Under the pieces are notes generated by a model. It ran no database searches, was not told where the DNA came from, and saw nothing but the letters and a program-made list of their open reading frames with translations. This document shows, piece by piece, positions 10,801-24,240 of a stretch of 64,000 bases of DNA. This DNA is from Hemerocallis citrina (lineage: Eukaryota; Streptophyta; Magnoliopsida; Asparagales; Asphodelaceae): positions 496,001 to 560,000 of the forward strand of contig JACEHZ010000596.1 of the NCBI GenBank assembly GCA_017893485.1, read 5' to 3'. Both the position numbers and the translations under genes were made by a program. The stretch's first letter is position 1. Each line of letters begins with the position of its first letter.

Positions 10801-11106
10801 CTTAGCCTTCAAGAGTTTATCCACCTCCTCCTTGATGGCCTGCTGTCGCTCGGGAGCGAATTTCCGCCTCTTCTGCTGAACCGGTTTGCACCCCGGTTCG
10901 ACACTTAGGCGGTGGACGAGCAGGTCATCTGAAATTCCGGGCATATCCACGGCTGACCAAGCAAACAGGTCGCGGTTATCCCGGATGCACAGCACTAAGT
11001 CGGAACAAAGTGCGGTCGGCAAGGATTTGCTGATGAGGAACTTTCGACTCGGGTCCTCATCCGAGAAGAGCACTTCTTCCAACTCGTCCGCCGGTTCGGA
11101 CGTGGG
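7850..11106 (-). pseudogene. pol: Tat pol: reverse transcriptase, RNase H, second RNase H and integrase (element 1)
   Basis: Reverse transcriptase spans about 11080-10070, with the active site YVDD in 'MEVYVDDMLVKSI' and upstream 'MPFGLKNAGATYQ'. The first RNase H covers about 10036-9700. A second RNase H follows at about 9470-9100 ('VFVDGSSCSEGSGAGI', later a 'NNEAEYEALIAGL' helix and 'IHSDSQLIVNQV'), the dual arrangement typical of Tat elements. Integrase (about 8910-7850) has the zinc-binding region ('CNSCQRH'), core Asp ('VTDNGTQFTG') and Glu ('SNGHAENANR'), and a C-terminal 'QGDLVLRKLA...WEGPYKI' region. In-frame stops at 10583-10585, 10067-10069, 8918-8920 and 8123-8125 and a frameshift near 10660 make it non-functional. 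Another in-frame TGA (11107-11109) separates it from gag-protease. Confidence 0.88.
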
Positions 11107-13575
11107 TCAGACATTTGGCTCGGGGATATCCAGGGTCTCTAGGGAGAGCACCGGACCCCCCGTGGAAGTCATGTAGCACTTCCGAGCTGTCTCCTGACTA
11201 CCCCTGACTTCTTCCACTCCCGACCGAATGGGGAACTTCATCTTGAGATGGTATGCCGAGGGAACAGCTTCCAAGGCAGCTAGGCCGGGCCGACCTAGGA
11301 TGACATTGTATGCGGCCGGGACGTCGACGACCATGAAGTCCATCGGCTCGGTACGGGTAGTAGGGGCCTTCCCAGCGGTCACGTCTAGGGTTATCACTCC
11401 CTCGACAGTCACTGGCACCCCCGTGAACCCGTGGAGCGTGTAACCGGCCGGCTTGAGACGGTCCCGCGACAGCTGCAGTCCTCGGAAGGCCGAGAGGAAA
11501 AGGATGTTGACCGAGCTCCCATTGTCTACCAAGATCCTCTGCACTTTGAAGTTGGCCATGCGGAGGTCGATGACCAGTGCATCGCAGTGGGGCATCCGGA
11601 CCCCTTCGAGGTCTTCATCAGAGAAGGTCACCGGGACGCCGAGGCCTTTGGGGGGAGGAGTGCTGTGGACTGAATTGACTTCTCGGACGAAGGCCTTTCG
11701 AGAGGAATTGGAGGAGCCCCCCATAGGGCCTCCGTGGATGAGGTGCAGGACCTGCTCTTCCTCAAACTCAGGAGTTTCGTCGCGCCGCTCGGAGCGCTTG
11801 TTAGCCCCCCGAGGCGGAGGAGTAGTGCGGTCCGCCCGATCAGTTGTTTTGACAAATTTGGCCAGCTGCCCCCTCTGGATGAGGGCCTCTATCTCATTTT
11901 TCAACGCCCGGCAGTCGTTGGTCTCGTGGCCGTGGTCCCGGTGATAACGGCACCATTTCTCTTTGTTTCTCCTTTTGGCCGGGGTGTTTATCCTCGGAGC
12001 CGGTGGTAGCAGGCCCTCCTTCTCTACTTCCATCAAGATAGTGGAGACATTGGTGGTAAGGGGAGTGAACTTCTCGAACCTAGGGGGAGGACGGCGCTGA
12101 CCGCCGTTATCCTTCTGCGTCTTCTTCGATCCCCCCTCCTCGGTCGCCTTCCTCTTCGATCCGGAGGTCGATCCTCCGAAGTTCGGGAGGCACTCGGCCT
12201 CTTCCGCTCGGATGTACTTTTCGCACCTTAGGAGATGGTCGGCAAAGTTGTGCGGGGGCTTCTTGGCGAGGGACGACCGGAGGTTGGAGTTGAGGATGTT
12301 CGATTGGAACGCGATAGTCGCTACTGACTGGTCTAGGGAGGCGATAGACCTGACTTCTGCGGTGAATCTCTTCACGTAGTCCCTCAGTTTCTCCCCCCTT
12401 TCTTGCCGCAGGTTGAGCAGGGAGAGGCTCGTCTTCTCGGCTCGCCTGCTACTCACAAAGTGAGTTATGAACAGCGTCTCAAACTGCTCGAATGAGAAGA
12501 TGGAAGAGGGGGCGAGCCTGGAGTACCACTCCCGAGCCGACCCCCGGAGGGTGGCAGGGAAGGTCTTGCAGAGCATAGCATCGCAAGCTTGATGGATCAG
12601 CATTAATGTCTTGAAGCTTTCGACGTGATCAACTGGGTCGGACTCCCCGGAGTACATTTCAAACTGCGGAGGTTTGAAACCCCTCGGTATGGGGGCCTCC
12701 ATGATCGTCCGAGAGAAAGGGGGTCTGCTGGGCCGGACGGTTCCTGCTCTGGACTCCTCCTCTCTGTCCATGCGACCAATGCACCTCTCCACCTCATGGA
12801 GACGGCGGTTGAGGACATCGTCCCTCCGCTGGTAATCATACTATCCCCCGAACTCTTCTTCATAGAAAGGGGAGCGGGGACTGCGGCGCCGGTAGTCCTG
12901 TGATCGGCGGGGACTATACTGCTGCTGCTGGCTACTGGGAGCCGGGTTAGGACTTCTGGATCGGCGACGAGGACTGGGAACCCTCGGAGGTGTTGGAGCC
13001 CTCTGGGCATTTTGGTTGTTCTGCCGAAGGTTGAGGGCCTGCAGCACGGTGTCTTGAAATTGTAGGAACTCGGCACGAGTGATAGGTGCCTCATTGTTCC
13101 TACGATGATGCCGATCCGTGGGGGAATGCGGCCTCCTCCTTCGGCGCTCAGGAGATGTCGCTCGGCCCCTGCGGTCCGAAGACCTTCTGCCATCCCGGCG
13201 GTGAGGGGATCGATCCCCCTGATGCTGGCGGGAGGCTCCCTCTCGGGCCCGCCTCTCATCAAGGTGGGTGCGGAGGTCCTCATCTTTTTGGCGGTTCAGG
13301 ATTGTGTTGCGGAGGTCGGGGTGATGAGAAGCCATTGAATCCGAGGATTCATTGTGAACCGAGACGTGGTCCGGGTTGAGGGGCTGCTTCTGCCTTCGAC
13401 CGTTGTGACCGGAAGGGCCATTGGGGGGTTGTTGTTTGGGAAGAGGAGGTTGGCCCTGCTAAGTCGGGGGAGGAAGTTCGGGCTGTGGAACTGGATTGAC
13501 GGGGACTTCCTCTGTCTGATCGGCGGGATTGGCCCTGCGGTTGGATCCTCTGGATCTGACCTTCTTAGGAGGCAT
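11107..13575 (-). pseudogene. gag: Tat gag and aspartic protease (element 1)
   Basis: Translation probably starts at ATG 13575 in 'MPPKKVRSRG', just inside the primer binding site. A basic Arg/Ser/Pro-rich stretch (13335-12841) is followed by a uninterrupted 561-residue segment (12792-11107). That segment holds the retrotransposon gag core ('PPQFEMYSGESDPVDHVESF', 'GSAREWYSRL'), a zinc-knuckle-like 'CRYHRDHGHETNDC', and the protease site 'ILVDNGSSVNILF' (DNGSS in place of the usual DSG/DTG). The reading frame changes near 13460-13340 and 12840, so the 5' part is broken. The segment ends at a TGA lying in frame with the reverse transcriptase. Confidence 0.85.
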
Positions 13576-13630
13576 GGTCGGAGCAGGGCTAGGGGACGAG
13601 GAAGAGACGGAGGCTGTTCGTGTGGTGTTT

Positions 13631-13647
13631 CCCACAGACGGTGCCAA
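13631..13647 (-). other. Primer binding site of element 1
   Basis: On the - strand, 'TTGGCACCGTCTGTGGGAA' follows the LTR end by about two bases. Element 2 has nearly the same sequence (TTGGCGCTGTCTGTGGGAA) at the same place. It begins with the TGG complementary to a tRNA 3' CCA end. I cannot name the tRNA with confidence. Confidence 0.65.
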
Positions 13648-13649
13648 TC

Positions 13650-14394
13650 TGTTACCGCTGATTTCGGTGTGCGGGTAAACAGATGAGATTTGTGAGTTCA
13701 AGAAAACCTGAACAGCAGATCCAAGCCTTCTGATTCCTGCCGCAACCTGCAAGGAAGTGCGAGACACCGGGGTTGATTCCGGCGATGCACCCTTCGACCC
13801 TCTTGTCAGTAACTAGTGGTGATTAAAGAAAGAGCTTAAGGTGGAAAAACAGTGATTACCCGGTCACAGTGGTAGAGGGGAGGTATTTATAGTCGCCTGG
13901 GGAGAGATTTAAGGCTTGATTCCCTGTATAACTGTTAGGAGAAAAATACTCACAGTCTGTTTAGGAAACTAACCTCTGATTCCCGGTGAGAATAAAACAG
14001 GCCCGTTGACTTGGTCAAATCAGTGACCCTGATTTGTCTCTTTGTTGGTCTGGGTTTGCCTCGGGTCGGGACCCGTACCCAGTCGGAGTGGATTCGTTTG
14101 TGGGCTGTTGGATCTGTGAGAAGGAGATCCAATACCCGCTTTGGATCCATTTGTATGTAAAATTACCGTTTTACCCCTGAGCTTCAAGATTCGCGCCCGA
14201 TCTGGACGGTTCCGATTTAACCCCATTTTTAGCCATACCAGGAACTCAATTTTGGACAGCAGTAGGTTGTTTTACCAAAATCAGAATTCCCGTTGCTACA
14301 AGATAGAAAATGTGGATCCGTCAAAAGTTCTAGAAACTAGATTCCCGCCCGGTTCCAATGCATATAATTAAGGTACATAAAAGTTGTGGTAACA
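13650..14394 (-). repeat. 5' LTR of Tat element 1 (about 745 bp)
   Basis: The inner end is fixed by the primer binding site. On the + strand it begins TGTTACC at 13650, and a matching inverted GGTAACA ends at 14394, giving 7-bp terminal inverted repeats. A TATAAATA box on the - strand (13891-13884) and a leader of about 240 bp fit U3-R-U5. The outer end rests only on the short inverted repeat, since the second LTR is not in view. Confidence 0.55.
13884..13891 (-). promoter_or_regulatory. TATA box in the LTR of element 1
   Basis: TATAAATA on the - strand, about 240 bp before the primer binding site. The same TATAAATACC(C/T) context occurs in the LTR of element 2. Confidence 0.6.
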
Positions 14395-17140
<2,746 letters not shown>

Positions 17141-17141
17141 G

Positions 17142-18222
17142 TCAAAATACAGAAAATTCAAAAAATGTGTATTTGGGAAAATAGGGGTTACAGTATGTGT
17201 TTGCATAAGGTTTATTTTGCCACTGAAAATTTGACACATAATTGGCTTGTTCGGCATTTGAATGAGTAAAAGTATTCCCCACTTGGCAGTCTGCACTTGA
17301 ATGATTTCCTGCACAAAGATCACAAATCATATTAGATTGAATAGCATTAACATTCATATTACCTATTTGCTTAGACAAAATATCAATTTTTGCAGTTAAA
17401 GTAGAAATAGGATCAAGTTCAAAAACTCCCACCACTTTTCTTTGCATTGTTCTTTCTGAAGACCACTGATAATTATTAGATGCCATCTTCTCTAAAAGGT
17501 CATAAGCTGCTTCATAAGTTTTTCTCATTAGTGCACATCCAACTGCTGCATCTACCATGGATTGATTTGTAGCATCCAAACCATTATAGAATGTTTGCAC
17601 TTGTAGTCATTTTGGAAGTTCATGATGATGACACTTTCTTAATAGCTCTTTGTACCTCTCCCATGCATCACATAATGACTCTGTCTCGAATTGAGTGAAT
17701 GTTGTGATGTCATTTCTTAACTTTGCTATTTTTGCTGGGGAAAAATACTTTGCCATAAATTTTTGTGCTAAGCCCTCCCAAGTTGTAATAATTTCTGGCG
17801 GTAAAGAATTCAACCAATCCTTTGTCTTATCTCTGAGTGAGAAAGGAAAGAGTCTCGGTCGGATAGCATCATTAGAAACTCCATTGTGTTTGAAGGTATC
17901 ACATATTTCGAGAAAGTTTGCGATGTGAACATTTGGATCATCATGTGCTAGTCCTCCAAATTGAACTGTCTGCTGAATCATCTGAATAATTGCTGGTTTA
18001 ATTTCAAAATTGTTTGCTTCAATTGCAGGCCTTTTGATGCTTGATTTTGTTCGATCCATTGACTGAGGGCGTTGCATAATCCCTCAAAGCTTTGTTCTCC
18101 TCTTCATTCGCCATGGATAAAGAGGATGTGGTGTTTTCTTTCTTTTCCTTTCTGATCTGACGTAAAGTTCTCTCAATCTCTGGGTCAAAAAGTGTATGCT
18201 CCAATGGATTAGATCTGGGCAT
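17142..18222 (-). pseudogene. gag: Athila-type Ty3/gypsy gag fragment
   Basis: Starts with 'MPRSNPLEHTLFDPEIERTL' at 18222. A frameshift near 18075 leads into 'IEANNFEIKPAIIQMIQQ' and the gag core ('LFPFSLRDKTKDWLNSLP', 'WEGLAQKFMAKYF'). An in-frame TGA (17607-17609) lies where related proteins have Trp before 'LQVQTFYNGLD'. The frame then runs through 'EKMASNNYQWSSER' and a 'CDLCAGNHSSADC' zinc-knuckle-like region. Homology ends near 17150; protease and polymerase are missing. The order and wording of these motifs match Athila elements. The fragment belongs with the LTR at 18389-20057. Confidence 0.82.
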
Positions 18223-18364
18223 ACACTCCTAAGTCCTGAAAAACAAATAAAGAAAAATAAATCAACAGAGAATAAAAAGGTTAAAAAAATAATTAAAATA
18301 AAAATAAAAAAATACAAACTAGTAAAAATCTGGCAATTTTCAATATCAATAAAAGAATAACTAG

Positions 18365-18382
18365 TCCCCAGTAGTGGCACCA
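18365..18382 (-). other. Primer binding site of the Athila-type element
   Basis: On the - strand 'TGGTGCCACTACTGGGGA', a decayed form of the TGGCGCCGTTGCCGGGGA complement of tRNA-Asp used by Athila elements. It lies seven bases inside the LTR end. Confidence 0.7.
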
Positions 18383-18388
18383 AAAACT

Positions 18389-20057
18389 TGATGTGAATAT
18401 TTGCAGGTGTACAAAATCGCAACAAGTAGTATAGTCAAGTAAAAAGAGTTTCGAACCCACAGGGAGTAATTAATTTATTGAGTACCGATATTACTAGATA
18501 AGCTACTATTTGGAAAACGAAATTTTAATAAATAAAGCAACTAAATTAAATTAATCTAAAAATCTAACTAAATTAATTAAAGGGCGGGAATCTGAAATTT
18601 TTGTGATTTGTTAATGACAAAATTAATTCTAGGGCTTTTGATTTCACCTAGTTAATCTCACACAATTTATAATTCCATCTGAATAAAAAGACTATTTTTC
18701 CAAGTTGTAGACCAAAATTCCCAAATTATTTAATATTCTCTCTCAAGCAATATCAAAATTATTCTCAACTAATTATTTGTCATAGTTCATGCACAAATTA
18801 CTAATTGAAAATTCATTAAGTTCTATGGATTTCTTTAATGGTCTCATTAACAACAGTTCGCTCTTGTAACGATGTTTAATTTTTATTAATTACAAATTAC
18901 CAGTTTGGTCTCTTCATGATTTAATAGATCGTACAAACGTTTGTCCACTAATTGTACGCATTAAGAATAAAAATCAAACACACAACCATGAAAAAATAGA
19001 AAAATAATATGAAATTAAAATTGTGTTCCCAAAACTAGGCTATATCGTAGCCCTAGAAAAATAAAATTTAGTTCATAATAAATTTATTGCAACTAACAAA
19101 TACAGTCTTGGATTGCATGATGAAATTAGACAAAGAGAAAAGATAAACAGAAAAAAAACTATTTTTGTAAACAAAAATTTTGCAAACCGAACAGCCTCGA
19201 ACCGCGTTCCGAAAAGCCAAATCAGTTCTCTCTCTCCTGTCTGGAACTATCACGTCGAACAGACCCGCCACGTCAGCGAGCACTTCCGAGCTCTCTCTCT
19301 CCTCGTGCACGACTAGGAACCACCGTCACTTCGTCTCAATCCACGTGCCCACGCCCAGTCACGCATCACGTCGTCGCCTGGCTGCTTTGTCTCTCTCTCT
19401 CTCTCCTGATCTTGGAGTGCGCACCGCTTGCTGTCTTTCGAATAGAGAGAGAAGCTCTTTGCTCTTTTATATTTTTTCTTAAGTAGCCATCATGTCCAGT
19501 CCTCTCGGGATCCACCTTGGTGTTGTATTTATAGGCATATGGATAGGAGAATTAGGGTTTATTTTTGCAGAAAAATCCCCTCTTCTTCATTTATTTATTT
19601 CCTTCCATGATTTGCTCTTTTTTCTTTCTTCTTTTTCTTGAAAACACGTGCTGCATACACATAAAATAAATTTAGCAATTAGGATTTAAAAATAAAAAAA
19701 TAAAATTAGTTTAAATTAATTAAATAACTAAAAATCATATTATCTCAATTAAACCCTTTTATGTCATTTTCATCCTCCATTGGCAATTAAAATTTTTATT
19801 TTTACTTTTCACACGGCCAAATTGTAAAATTTAAAATTTAACGAAACAATAAAAATTACTAAATCGTTCTGCTTATTTTGTTTGTTGATTTTTTTACAAA
19901 AGTATTCACTATTTGCATCAAAATATCTTATTCCTTCAAAAATAATTAACTAACTAAATTTTATGGAAATAAGATAATTTATAAGCAATAAAGACGAATA
20001 CAAGCAATATTTATAGGTAAATGAGTACAAATATTTGTATAAAAATTAGACACATCA
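18389..20057 (-). repeat. 5' LTR of the Athila-type element (about 1.67 kb)
   Basis: Ends form the inverted repeat TGATGTG...CACATCA: on the - strand it starts TGATGTGTCTAA at 20057 and ends ATTCACATCA at 18389, next to the primer site. A TATAAATA box (- strand, 19533-19526) precedes a G+C-richer R/U5 region. Open frames at 19113-19482 lie inside it and are not genes. Confidence 0.8.
19526..19533 (-). promoter_or_regulatory. TATA box in the Athila-type LTR
   Basis: TATAAATA on the - strand within U3, followed by 'caacaccaaggtggatcc'. Position fits an LTR promoter driving the gag to the left. Confidence 0.5.
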
Positions 20058-20690
20058 GAGCCTAAGAGACTTGGGCTTGTGGAAGCTACCCCCTGCTTGA
20101 GATATAGGTCGACCATCGAGGCTTGAGGAGGTCAGCGGGACGAGCGAGGCCAAGTGACTTTGGCCTGTTGAAGCTACCCCCATGCTCGAGATATAGGTCG
20201 GTCGTCTAGACTTGAGGGGGATGACTGGACGAGCGAGGCTAAGTGACTTGGCCTATTGAAGCTACCCCCATGCTCGAGATATAGGTCTACCGTCGAGGCT
20301 TGAGGGGGTTAGTGGGATGAGCGAGGCCAAGTGACTTGGACTGTTGAAGCTACCCCCATGCTCGAGATATAGGTCGACCGTCGAGGCTTGAGGGGGTCGG
20401 CAGGACGAGCGAGGCCAAGTGACTTGGCTTGTTGAAGCTACCCCCATGCTCGAGATATAGGTGACCTTCGAGGCTTAAGGAGGTCGGCGGGACGAGCGAG
20501 GCCAAGTGACTTGGCCTATTGAAACTAACTCCATGCTCGAGATATAGGTCGACCGTCGAGGCTTGAGGGGATCGGCAGGACGAGCGAGTCCAAGTGACTT
20601 GGTTTTGTGGAAGTTACTCTTGTGCTCGAGATCTGGGTGGACCGTCAAGGCTTAAGGGGGTCGGCGAGACGAGCGAGCTCGGAGATTCCA
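20058..20690. repeat. Minisatellite, 88-bp unit, about 7 copies
   Basis: 'gatataggtc' recurs at 20101, 20190, 20278, 20366, 20454 and 20541, with a variant at 20630: spacing 87-89 bp. The unit contains 'gaagctacccccatgctcgag' and 'cgaggcttgagggggtcgg', both shared with the 87-bp array at 24240-25400. The left edge is cut by the Athila LTR. Confidence 0.92.
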
Positions 20691-20817
20691 ATAGCCGTTA
20701 TAGGAACCGTTTTTCGTGAGAATCGAGAAGTCACAGCAACTGTTTTTGCACGAACTGGGGCAGTTATTGTAACTGACTTTTGCAAAAATTGAGGAGTTTT
20801 AATCCTCTATATATACT

Positions 20818-20825
20818 CGTCCCCT
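20818..20825 (+). promoter_or_regulatory. Putative TATA box of the antisense accessory gene (element 2)
   Basis: TATATATA, 136 bp before the ATG at 20961, followed by a pyrimidine-rich leader ('tttgctttctctctctagaac'). Same layout as at 2247 in element 1. Confidence 0.55.
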
Positions 20826-20960
20826 TCTCCCCTTCTCATTTCTCACTTTTGCTTTCTCTCTCTAGAACCCAAAGCTTCTCTCTCTAGGATTTTTCATCAC
20901 CGCCGACGAGTTTTCCGGCAACCTTCCGTTCAAGTCATACTCAGGTTAGTTTTCTTTGTC

Positions 20961-22980
20961 ATGTCTAGAGCTCAGTCCGGCTCCTCCGCCTCTACTTCTG
21001 ACAATGTTGTCCATACGGGCCTATCGGATTCTTCAACCTCTGCGGATCCTTCGTAAACTTCAACTTCATGGGACTCGGAGGATGAAGTGATTGCCGTGGA
21101 GCCACTGTGGACCCGCAAGCCATTTGTGATGGATAGCAGTGGCTCGGATGAGGAGGGTACCGATGAAAAGGATGATGAGGAGTGCGAAGGAGGGGAGGAC
21201 AAAGAGGAAGGCAAGGATGAGGGAGTACCGCCTACCGAAGAGGCTGGGCCAAGGGTGGTCAGGTCAGGGGTACGGACTCCCCCCCAAGGGCCTCCTCCCT
21301 CGAGCCATTTGCGACCCCGTCGCCCGAGAAGGCCCCTAAGGTTCAGAAGAAGAGGGTGAAGTGGACCATGCCAAGCAATCCTGATAGGACAATTGTCCCT
21401 CGGCAATTGGGGGTCCCCTTCCTGCCACAACCTTGGCAGATCAAGAATTACCCAATGATGTCAGGGATAAGGTTCTCTATGGGGTACAGCCTTCGTCGCT
21501 GAGCCGGGTGAGGATTAAGATGGACAGTACTCCCTCAATTTTGAAGGGGGAGGACCTCTCGGTGATCCGTGTGAGTTACTTCATCGGGAAGGAGTACGAG
21601 CTGATGGTCCCAAGCGCTGGTCTTCGGCCGACCGATCCTCTAGCACCGTGGTACTGTATCTTCCCTGACAATGCGTTCTCATCGGGGCTGAGGCCACCCA
21701 TCCATCCTTTCATTCGAGACGTCCTAAATTGATCTTCGCTGTGTCCGATGCAGTTCAGGACGAACTCTTGGAAGCAGATGGTGAGCTTCATACTATTATG
21801 TGCAGAGAGGAAGGTGCCGCTGAGACTGAGCATCTTCCGAGCCATGCTGGGGGTTAGCTCGTCTGGGGAGTTTGAGGGGATCTACTATGTATCGCCTCAG
21901 AGCGGATGTAAGGTCATGCATGGCCACCCTGACTCGATAAAGGAGTGGAAGAGGAAATACTTCATTGTTCGGAGTGAGGAGCAGTGGGATATACCGACGA
22001 GGTGGAACTTTTATAAGCCGAACTTCAAGGGGGCAAAGAAGGGTGATCTTTCAGCCGAGGAGTGGGCTTTCATGGAGCACCTCTGTAAGAGCCATAGTAT
22101 AAGTTTGCCGAAAGTGACGGAGATTCACATGGTCCGAGCCGGACTGAGCCCCGCCCTGCCCCATATGTTTTTTGTTCATATTTCTTTCTGTACTTCTCTT
22201 TTGTGCTCATCGTTTGTTAATAGGCTTTTTTTCAGAGATGGACCCCGAAGCGATCAAGGCGAGGAGGCTTGCCCTGAAGAAGCAGAAGGCGGAGCAATCC
22301 GAGAAGGGGAAGCAGGCGGCGGCCCCTTCTAGAATAGCTTCCGAGACTCCGTCCGAGCCGAAGGGAAGAGGCCAAAGACGAGTCAGTCAAGGGAGACCGC
22401 CCTCGTGCCAAGAGCCAAGCCCTCGAAGGCATCGGAGGTCGTGCAGGGGGGCCTTCCTCCTCATCGTGCCGATGCCCAGGCCCTGGTCGGGGAAGAGGGG
22501 CTCCGACCTTAGGCCCCGAACTGGGCCATCCGCCAGGGAGACACTCTGACTGGGGGTCCCATCTCCATGAAGTTCGTGGACAAGATGGCCATGCCTCGGG
22601 ATCGACAGAGTATGGGGGCCGATACCTTCGAGTCAGCCTACATGAGGTGGGCTCAGGCAAGCGTGTAGGTAATTTCCGAGGTCTTGGGTTTCATTCCTCT
22701 CGTATTGGTCCCTTAGAACTTTGTTTTTACTCAAGTGCTTTGACCTCGATTGTAGGCCTGTATGTCCGGCAACCAAATGATGCAGATTTATGAGCTGGAG
22801 CTGAAGTACGAGCGGAGCCAGACCAATCGCTATAAATGCGAGATGATGGATATGAAGACCGTCCTGGATGCTTCGATGAAGCGGGATCAGGCCCTGAAGG
22901 CTGACCTGGCCTCGATAGCCGATGATGCGCTGAAGAAGGTGGCGGCTCTGAAGCAGGCATTCGAAGTGCAAAGGGGGTGC
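20961..22980 (+). pseudogene. Antisense accessory gene of Tat element 2 (Transposase_28-like, spliced, coiled-coil tail)
   Basis: ATG 20961 ('MSRAQSGSSASTSD') opens an acidic Ser/Glu-rich head with a TAA at about 21054. The conserved domain (about 21450-22173) contains 'GLRPPIHPFIRDVLN', then TGA where element 1 has Trp, then 'HPDSIKEWKRKYFIVRSE' and 'VRAGLSPALPHM'. An intron at about 22174-22235 (GT...TTTTTTCAG) sits at the same place as in element 1, straight after the SP-x-x-P-x-M motif. A second intron is likely at 22669-22755. The exon from 22756 is coiled coil ('MMQIYELELKYERSQ') and stops near 22980. A frameshift is also likely near 22350. It runs antisense to the element's gag. Function unknown; broken copy. 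Confidence 0.6.
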
Positions 22981-23460
22981 TGACCTTGAAGGCCCAGGAT
23001 ATGGTCATCGAAGCATAGAATAAAGTGTACGACAAGGCATTAGCCATGTGAAGCACTTCAATCCGACCCTGTACCTGTCGCACTTTGACTACGACATGGA
23101 GATCGAGGGGGCACCGAGGACCCCCGAGGGCAATGCGCCGGGTGGTGGGGAAGGCAGAGCCAGAGGAGCGAGTGCCAATCCGGTGGTCGGCCCCGTAGCC
23201 ATCACCATCCCCAATTCTGCAGTTGGAGTATGTGAGGCCGGGCGATGTTCAGAGTCCTGTGGCCGGCGTGTCATCTTTGGTCGATCCCAGGGGCTTGGCA
23301 AGGCATGCTGCGGAACCGAGTCACTCGGCGGGGTTCGAGTTGACCCGTGTGAACTCGAAGGGGGCCTGAGGATAGTTTAGGACGAGGCTTTGGTTGTAAT
23401 AAATCTTTCTGTATTGTGGCCCCCTAGGGCATTATAATAAAGAAGAAGCTTTCCGACCCT
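22981..23460 (+). other. 3' tail of the accessory gene with poly(A) signals
   Basis: Continues with a broken frame and then 'gttgtaataaatctttctg' (about 23394) and 'ttataataaagaagaagc' (about 23434), two AATAAA-type signals close together. No separate gene is seen. Confidence 0.4.
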
Positions 23461-24240
23461 TTTGAACTTGTTGTTGAGAATGCGTTGAGGGTTAGAGTTA
23501 GGGCGCTTGTTTGGCTTCGGGGCCGAGCCGAAGGTCAGAGACTTGGGGGGTGAAAAAACCTCAGCAATAGGTGGAGTCAGTTCGGCCAGCCCCGGGGATT
23601 GGCCTTTCTAGCGGAGACGGCGGTCGCCCCCGAGCAATAAGGCGACGGAGATGGAGAGTCCTGAGAGTTCTCCAGTAGAGGACTACCTTCCAACGCCATT
23701 AATGGGGGGACGTTTCGTCTTCCCACGCCATTAATGCTGGACGTTTTTCCTTCCCACGTCATTTAATGGGGGATGTTTTGACTTCCGATGTTTCGTTTAC
23801 CGACGTCATTAATAAGCCGTTCTGGGGGGTATATAACCCCCCAACCCCTCACCAGAAAATCCATCAGAGAAAAACTCACATCCCCGTGGGTTCCCATTGC
23901 CGGTGGCTCCCCTGCCACCCGCTGACAATTTGGGTAATGGCTCTGAAGGTCGTTTACCCCAAGTTACCAGCAGGTAAAAGGTTGGCCGACCCCGGGATGA
24001 GGACTCTGGGTGCTTTTCGAAGGCAAGCGCCCCTAATACGGAACTTTTGGCCGAGAGTCCCGGGTCGGTCGCTCCCCTGCCACCCTCTGACAATTTGGGA
24101 TAGCGGCTCCGAGGGCTGTTTAACCCCGAGTTGCTAGCGTGTGAAAGGTGGGTCGACCTATGGTTCGAGACTCGGGGCATTTCGTTAAGGGCGAGCGCCT
24201 TAAATCTTTAATGAAACTTTTGGGTAGGGAGGTTAGCTAA
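23461..24240. other. G+C-rich non-coding region with short repeats
   Basis: Three ~30-40-bp repeats of 'cg(c/t)catt(t)aatgggggacgtt' lie at about 23690-23790. 'gctcccctgccaccc(g/t)ctgacaattt' occurs twice (about 23907 and 24071), followed each time by a 'gttacccca/gagttgc' stretch, a ~165-bp duplication. 'ggggggtatataacccccc' (about 23824-23842) is a near-palindrome around a TATA-like core. No gene supported. Confidence 0.5.

Larger units (their letters stand above)
1..14394 (-). mobile_element. Tat-lineage Ty3/gypsy LTR retrotransposon (element 1), 5' LTR on the right, left end outside window
   Basis: Read on the - strand the order is: LTR (14394-13650), primer binding site, gag, protease, reverse transcriptase, RNase H, a second RNase H, integrase, then a long distal region to the left. 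That region holds minisatellites and an antisense accessory gene. The protease-RT-RH-IN order is Ty3/gypsy. The extra RNase H after the ordinary one is a known mark of the plant Tat lineage. The coding part is inactive: in-frame stops lie at 11107, 10583, 10067, 8918 and 8123, with a frameshift near 10660. I could not find the partner 3' LTR in bases 1-2000, so it lies outside the window or is lost. The limits of the distal region are inferred from its plan matching element 2. Confidence 0.72.
17150..20057 (-). mobile_element. Truncated Athila-type retrotransposon (5' LTR, primer site and gag only)
   Basis: On the - strand the LTR (20057-18389) is followed by a tRNA-Asp-like primer site and gag, then the element stops near 17150. 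No pol or second LTR is visible. The LTR outer end abuts the 88-bp array of Tat element 2 mid-unit, so this element inserted into that array. The first five bases beyond the LTR are 'gagcc', the expected target duplication, but its partner cannot be checked because the left end is lost. Confidence 0.75.
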
